From Candidatus Woesearchaeota archaeon (lineage in GTDB: Archaea > Nanobdellota > Nanobdellia > Woesearchaeales > UBA525): a stretch of DNA of 8,004 nucleotides. The translations under genes and the position numbers were made by a program. The DNA is taken from contig DUGD01000002.1 of the NCBI GenBank assembly GCA_013331575.1, positions 959-8,962 on the forward strand. The letters are read 5' to 3'. Below the pieces are notes generated by a model. That model saw nothing but the letters and a program-made list of their open reading frames with translations. It was not told where the DNA came from and did no database searches. How positions within the stretch are numbered: position 1 is the stretch's first letter; every line of letters begins with the position of its first letter. This document shows, one piece after another, positions 5,358 to 8,004 of the stretch.

Positions 5358-5741
5358 ATGATACCGCTTGCAATAACCATCATCTCCATCATCGGCCTGG
5401 CATTCTCAGCCTATGCAATCATGGAGGAGCGGAAAGTACGCAAAGACGCTACATACAAACCGGTCTGCGATATCAACGACCGCATCTCGTGCTCCAAAGC
5501 GTTCACCAGCGAATACGGCAAGACGTTCGGCATCTCCAACTCGTACGGCGGGATAGTCTTCTATACCACCATTCTACTCGCCGCGTATGTCGCTCCGCAG
5601 TTCGTGCTTCCGCTCGCCGCAGTTTCAGTGCTGGGCTCAGTATATCTCGGTTACTTGCAGTATTTCAAATTGCGGACGTTCTGCGTCGTGTGCACCAGCA
5701 TCTACGCCATCAACATCGCGCTTCTCATCGCTGCATTGTGA
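5358..5741 (+). CDS. Vitamin K epoxide reductase (VKOR) family membrane protein
   Basis: A 127-residue VKOR-domain protein, an integral membrane oxidoreductase that regenerates disulfide-forming partners by passing electrons to quinone. It is the counterpart of DsbB. Visible marks: the loop cysteine pair C37 and C45 (CDINDRISC), the conserved loop FGISNSYGGIVFY at 57-69, and the active-site CxxC at 109-112 (CVVC) at the start of the last helix. Four hydrophobic segments fit the four-helix bundle: about 3-22, 63-79, 82-101 and 109-126. It has no fused thioredoxin domain, so a separate DsbA- or thioredoxin-like partner is expected; none is in the window. The ATG at 5358 gives a natural first helix (MIPLAITIISIIGLAF). 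The ATG at 5354 is out of frame. No Shine-Dalgarno is evident. The stop is TGA at 5739-5741, with no T-rich terminator after it. Confidence 0.92.
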   Translation: MIPLAITIISIIGLAFSAYAIMEERKVRKDATYKPVCDINDRISCSKAFTSEYGKTFGISNSYGGIVFYTTILLAAYVAPQFVLPLAAVSVLGSVYLGYLQYFKLRTFCVVCTSIYAINIALLIAAL

Positions 5742-5827
5742 GACTGTGAATATGATGATTGCAATCTGCGACCGCAAATCGCCACGATGAGTACTCATCA
5801 TCACAAACGTATAATGCAACTATGCAT

Positions 5828-5875
5828 CAATCAACAATGTTTCACTCAACAATCTATCAGTCAACAGCCATCTAT
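5828..5875 (+). repeat. Degenerate ~15-nt tandem repeat, CAA-rich, three units
   Basis: Three adjacent units align: CAATCAACAATGTTT (5828-5842), CACTCAACAATCTAT (5843-5857) and CAGTCAACAGCCATCTAT (5858-5875, with a three-base insertion). All share CAnTCAACA and a T-rich end, and G is scarce. If translated in the downstream gene's frame this gives a QST/HST-type repeat, but it is more likely an unstructured leader or binding-site repeat. Confidence 0.55.
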
Positions 5876-6007
5876 CAAGAACCGGCCCCTTCTTCCGACA
5901 CGCCCCGCCACTATCCGGAGAATCTGCGCCCGAAGCGATGCCAATCCGGAGTTCATGCCGGCAGGTTTCTAACATTGGTCGCACTCTCCGCAGTACGCCG
6001 GAAGGCG

Positions 6008-6013
6008 AGGAGG
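6008..6013 (+). promoter_or_regulatory. Shine-Dalgarno AGGAGG deciding the start at 6020
   Basis: AGGAGG, a full match to the anti-Shine-Dalgarno end of 16S rRNA, ends six bases before the ATG at 6020. It is the main reason to prefer this start over the upstream in-frame TTG (5759) and ATG (5822). Confidence 0.7.
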
Positions 6014-6019
6014 CGCAAG

Positions 6020-6919
6020 ATGGATATACTCGGCGAAAAGGTGACTGGCAGGCAACTTCTCAAGCTATCGGTCGATACGATCGCAGCGCATCAGATACTG
6101 CAGTATGCGAAGCACAATGACAAAGAAGAGCGCATACGCATGGTCTCCGGCCTTGCACTGCTCGGCATCGGATACATCTACGGCCCACGCCTACAGGAGA
6201 AGATAGCGGCGATGAAGGATTCGACGCTCAGCGATGCGGTGCAGGAACGGGCGCTTTACGCGGCAGGAGGCGCCATGATCGGCGGCATCGCAGGACGATA
6301 CTTCGACAGACGACAATCGGCGACGCAAGCGCTACCCCCATCGCAATCGTCACAACGACACCCCGCGAACGCACATATCACCGAACAATATGATGCTGGA
6401 GCATTGCATACAACACAGTCCGGTGTCCGACCGGCAATCGCCGCTCCGTTAATCCCACCACCCATTCCAACCACGCAGTATCGAACGATAATACCGCCCC
6501 CTCCACCCGTCGTCGCACATAACGGCGCAGCGAGCGCCAACACACCGACTGTCGCAGAACGAAAACTACAGGCGATTATCGATGATGCGATGCGGGAGAA
6601 CGATTACCAAAAGCCGAACGGGATAATCCTCCTCGGCAGCATCGGATGGCTTGGATACTCACTCTTCCTCAACGGCAAGAGCAAAGAGGATAGGACACGC
6701 CACCTATGGGGCTTGGGCGCGGGCGCTGCGGGGTACGCATTCGGCCCCGAGATCATTCACAAGTTCGACCGGCTCACACTCGCCAAGGATGACACAACGC
6801 AAGCAAATAGCATCTACCGGAACGGCAGCATGCTCTTAGGTGCGGTCATCGGCGGGATCGCGGGATGGCACTCGACGGATCGCATCAAGCAAGCGATAGG
6901 GATCGGAGCAGAACGATGA
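6020..6919 (+). CDS. Internally duplicated glycine-zipper membrane protein with Pro-rich linker, function unknown
   Basis: No family is recognised for this 299-residue product. It consists of two related halves joined by a low-complexity linker. The first half spans about 20-98, the second about 204-290. Shared landmarks in order: KEERIR at 35-40 versus KEDRTR at 222-227; a Gly-rich hydrophobic segment ending GYIYGP at 51-56 versus GYAFGP at 238-243; and a second one, GGAMIGGIAG at 83-92 versus LGAVIGGIAG at 273-282. The GxxxG spacing in these segments is typical of glycine zippers that pack helices in membranes. The linker at about 100-180 is Pro/Gln/Ser-rich, with PLIPPPIP and IIPPPPPVV. 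The second half has one extra hydrophobic segment (GIILLGSIGWLGYSLFL). There is no signal peptide. It is probably a membrane protein with a flexible loop. The next gene starts 48 nt downstream and also has a strong Shine-Dalgarno, suggesting an operon. Confidence 0.75.
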   Translation: MDILGEKVTGRQLLKLSVDTIAAHQILQYAKHNDKEERIRMVSGLALLGIGYIYGPRLQEKIAAMKDSTLSDAVQERALYAAGGAMIGGIAGRYFDRRQSATQALPPSQSSQRHPANAHITEQYDAGALHTTQSGVRPAIAAPLIPPPIPTTQYRTIIPPPPPVVAHNGAASANTPTVAERKLQAIIDDAMRENDYQKPNGIILLGSIGWLGYSLFLNGKSKEDRTRHLWGLGAGAAGYAFGPEIIHKFDRLTLAKDDTTQANSIYRNGSMLLGAVIGGIAGWHSTDRIKQAIGIGAER

Positions 6920-6956
6920 ATAGAGAAACAACGAACAGAACGATACGCAGAACTGC

Positions 6957-6963
6957 AAGGTGA
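6957..6963 (+). promoter_or_regulatory. Shine-Dalgarno AAGGTGA
   Basis: AAGGTGA is complementary to the UCACCUU-type end of 16S rRNA and lies four bases before the ATG at 6968. The same heptamer precedes the next gene at 7609. It fixes the start and supports internal translation on a polycistronic mRNA. Confidence 0.65.
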
Positions 6964-6967
6964 ACCC

Positions 6968-7510
6968 ATGCTACGAGCAATCACTGATCGCATCGCGAAA
7001 GCGCAAGAGTATTTGCACGAGATCAAAGACGTATGCGACCGCATCGGCGTGCATACGAACGATCCCCCGCCATGGATGATAGCGCTCCCCATCGCATACA
7101 GACACATAGGATCGCGCAATGAAGAGACGAAGAGCATCGATCCGCGCATCTACGACATGGTGGGCATGTATCTGTGCAAGAGATTTCCCGAGCTTGGCGA
7201 GTACTTCGCGAGCAAAGGCACGATCGAACGCGTCCGTTCGCTGCAAGAAGAGGTCCTCGACGTCATCGATGAAGCGAAACGACGCGATAGACAAAAAGAC
7301 AATGCTCCGGACGGCACGGAACACAGGCGCGACACTCCGGCAACGCCGGCAGCGCAATCCTCGTACGACACCAAGACCGTAGATCGTTCGTCGATGACCA
7401 CACGATCGACCACGGACAGCATCGCGGACCAGTTACGCGAGGAAGAGAGAGGGTTCAAGCAGGACCTTGTGCGGGTACGAGAATTGCTGCGAAATCCGGC
7501 CATGCACTGA
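6968..7510 (+). CDS. Hypothetical helical protein with disordered linker
   Basis: The product is 180 residues with no recognised family. Residues 1-107 look globular and mainly helical: an amphipathic N-terminus (ITDRIAKAQEYLHEIKDVCDRI), a PPPWMIALPIAYRHIG segment at about 33-48, and a charged helix TIERVRSLQEEVLDVIDEAK at 85-104. About 108-150 is hydrophilic and Ser/Thr/Asp-rich, probably disordered. The last 30 residues form a charged helix (ADQLREEERGFKQDLVRVRE) suited to coiled-coil or docking contacts. There is no signal peptide or membrane helix, so it is probably soluble and could bind the membrane proteins encoded on either side. The start is set by the AAGGTGA just upstream. The stop is TGA at 7508-7510. 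No function can be assigned. Confidence 0.7.
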   Translation: MLRAITDRIAKAQEYLHEIKDVCDRIGVHTNDPPPWMIALPIAYRHIGSRNEETKSIDPRIYDMVGMYLCKRFPELGEYFASKGTIERVRSLQEEVLDVIDEAKRRDRQKDNAPDGTEHRRDTPATPAAQSSYDTKTVDRSSMTTRSTTDSIADQLREEERGFKQDLVRVRELLRNPAMH

Positions 7511-7622
7511 GCGCGAGCGGATCGCCCCGAAGAGAGCAACGGATGGATGCCGCGCACCAAACAACCGGAATACAGAACAGCACAATACAAAATAGCATAC
7601 TACACCATAAGGTGATACTACC
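7511..7622 (+). other. A/C-rich spacer between the second and third genes of the cluster
   Basis: This 112-nt gap lacks a T-rich terminator. From about 7548 it is poor in G and rich in CAA/ACA triplets, like the leader at 5828-5875 and the short spacer at 6920-6955. It ends in a Shine-Dalgarno. The stretch ACAAAATAG at about 7586-7594 is a faint TATA candidate, but the transcript start it predicts would fall inside the Shine-Dalgarno. Read-through from upstream is therefore more likely. Confidence 0.45.
7609..7616 (+). promoter_or_regulatory. Shine-Dalgarno AAGGTGAT
   Basis: AAGGTGAT ends six bases before the ATG at 7623 and repeats the signal used by the gene at 6968. Confidence 0.65.
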
Positions 7623-8004
7623 ATGACAGACATACCATCGATGTTCAGGAAGACAGCAGTGTACACCATCATTGGCGCCATCACAGCGCCAGTATGGGTC
7701 CCGCTAGGGCTTGTGGGCATCGCAAGCATGCAGACGATGCGATTGGCCATACGATACCCGAAAGCCACGACCGCGGCGATGGGAGCGTGCTGCGCGATGC
7801 TCTACTTGTCTTCGCCATACGGCAGCCAAGTACGGACGGATGTACAAGAGACTATCGTCCGCACCGTGACGAACTCGCAGAAAGTACGAGCCGACACGCT
7901 TGAAGAGAGACTCGCGATCACGATGCGTGAGGCGCAGGCACAGTCCGATAACGCAAGAGAATACGCTTCGCAGCTCAACACCGCTCGGCGGGAACTGGCA
8001 CAGT
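7623..8004 (+). CDS. Membrane-anchored coiled-coil protein, N-terminal part (runs off window)
   Basis: The frame is open from the ATG at 7623 to the right edge, 127 codons with no stop. Two hydrophobic segments come first: about 11-35 (TAVYTIIGAITAPVWVPLGL onward) and about 50-65 (TTAAMGACCAMLYLSS). They are separated by a short basic stretch (MRLAIRYPK). From about residue 70 the protein is charged, with heptad-like spacing (VQETIVRTVTNSQKVR, LEERLAITMREAQAQ, YASQLNTARREL), as expected for a long coiled coil. The picture is a membrane-anchored coiled-coil protein whose C-terminal domain, if any, is cut off. A close inverted repeat, TGGCGC with GCGCCA at about 7673-7691, falls inside the coding sequence. 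The family is not recognised. It is probably the third gene of the cluster beginning at 6020. Confidence 0.7.
   Translation, partial: MTDIPSMFRKTAVYTIIGAITAPVWVPLGLVGIASMQTMRLAIRYPKATTAAMGACCAMLYLSSPYGSQVRTDVQETIVRTVTNSQKVRADTLEERLAITMREAQAQSDNAREYASQLNTARRELAQ

Larger units (their letters stand above)
5742..6019 (+). other. Long leader/intergenic region before the duplicated membrane-protein gene
   Basis: A frame continuous with the next gene is open from a TTG at 5759, and an in-frame ATG lies at 5822. Its translation (an H/Q/S/T-rich repeat, then a Pro/Arg-rich stretch) does not look like a folded protein, and those starts have no ribosome binding site. I therefore read it as non-coding leader. 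GTATAATG at 5809-5816 is a weak TATA candidate; if used, it would leave a leader of about 180 nt. No T-rich terminator separates it from the VKOR gene, so read-through is also possible. An N-terminal extension of up to 87 residues remains the alternative. Confidence 0.5.

Noticed and set aside
5787..5972. Open frame of 61 codons in the leader before 6020
   Set aside because: It is out of frame with the downstream gene, Gln/Ile/Ser low-complexity, and without start signals. It reflects the CAA-rich repeat.
7673..7691. Inverted repeat TGGCGC/GCGCCA as a regulatory hairpin
   Set aside because: It falls inside the first membrane helix coding region of the gene at 7623 and is isolated. A 6-bp stem is expected by chance at this GC content.

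Overview
The window reads as archaeal chromosome, probably from a mesophilic lineage and possibly a DPANN-type archaeon. The domain call rests on promoter style. Several genes have an A/T-rich TATA-like box about 20-28 nt before the start codon and no Shine-Dalgarno, as expected for leaderless archaeal transcripts. The first gene ends in a long T-rich tract of the archaeal terminator type. The lineage guess is inference: there is no rRNA or tRNA here. UvrB is a bacterial-type protein that is present in only part of the archaea.

Layout, left to right. (1) The 3' end of a small membrane protein (+) with a T-rich terminator. (2) A minus-strand pair: uvrB, then downstream a metallophosphoesterase with its own TATA box. 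(3) A gene-free stretch of about 500 nt (3237-3744) holding a run of back-to-back hairpins, three or four of them separated by GCGC. (4) A plus-strand series with separate promoters: a transglutaminase-fold protein, a second hairpin cluster, a DEDDy 3'-5' exonuclease-like protein, and a VKOR-family disulfide-forming membrane protein. (5) A leader of about 280 nt with CAA-rich degenerate repeats, then three tightly following genes of unknown function (6020 to the right edge). The first and third look membrane-bound. The second looks soluble and helical. The third runs off the window.

The translation signals split in two. Genes to the left look leaderless. The three right-hand genes each have a strong Shine-Dalgarno (AGGAGG or AAGGTGA), consistent with one polycistronic transcript. 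uvrB and the VKOR gene share an identical 15-nt promoter block on opposite strands.

The most unusual features are the two hairpin clusters, whose stems share an architecture but not a sequence, and the internally duplicated glycine-zipper protein at the head of the unknown three-gene cluster. No mobile element, CRISPR array, tRNA or rRNA was recognised.
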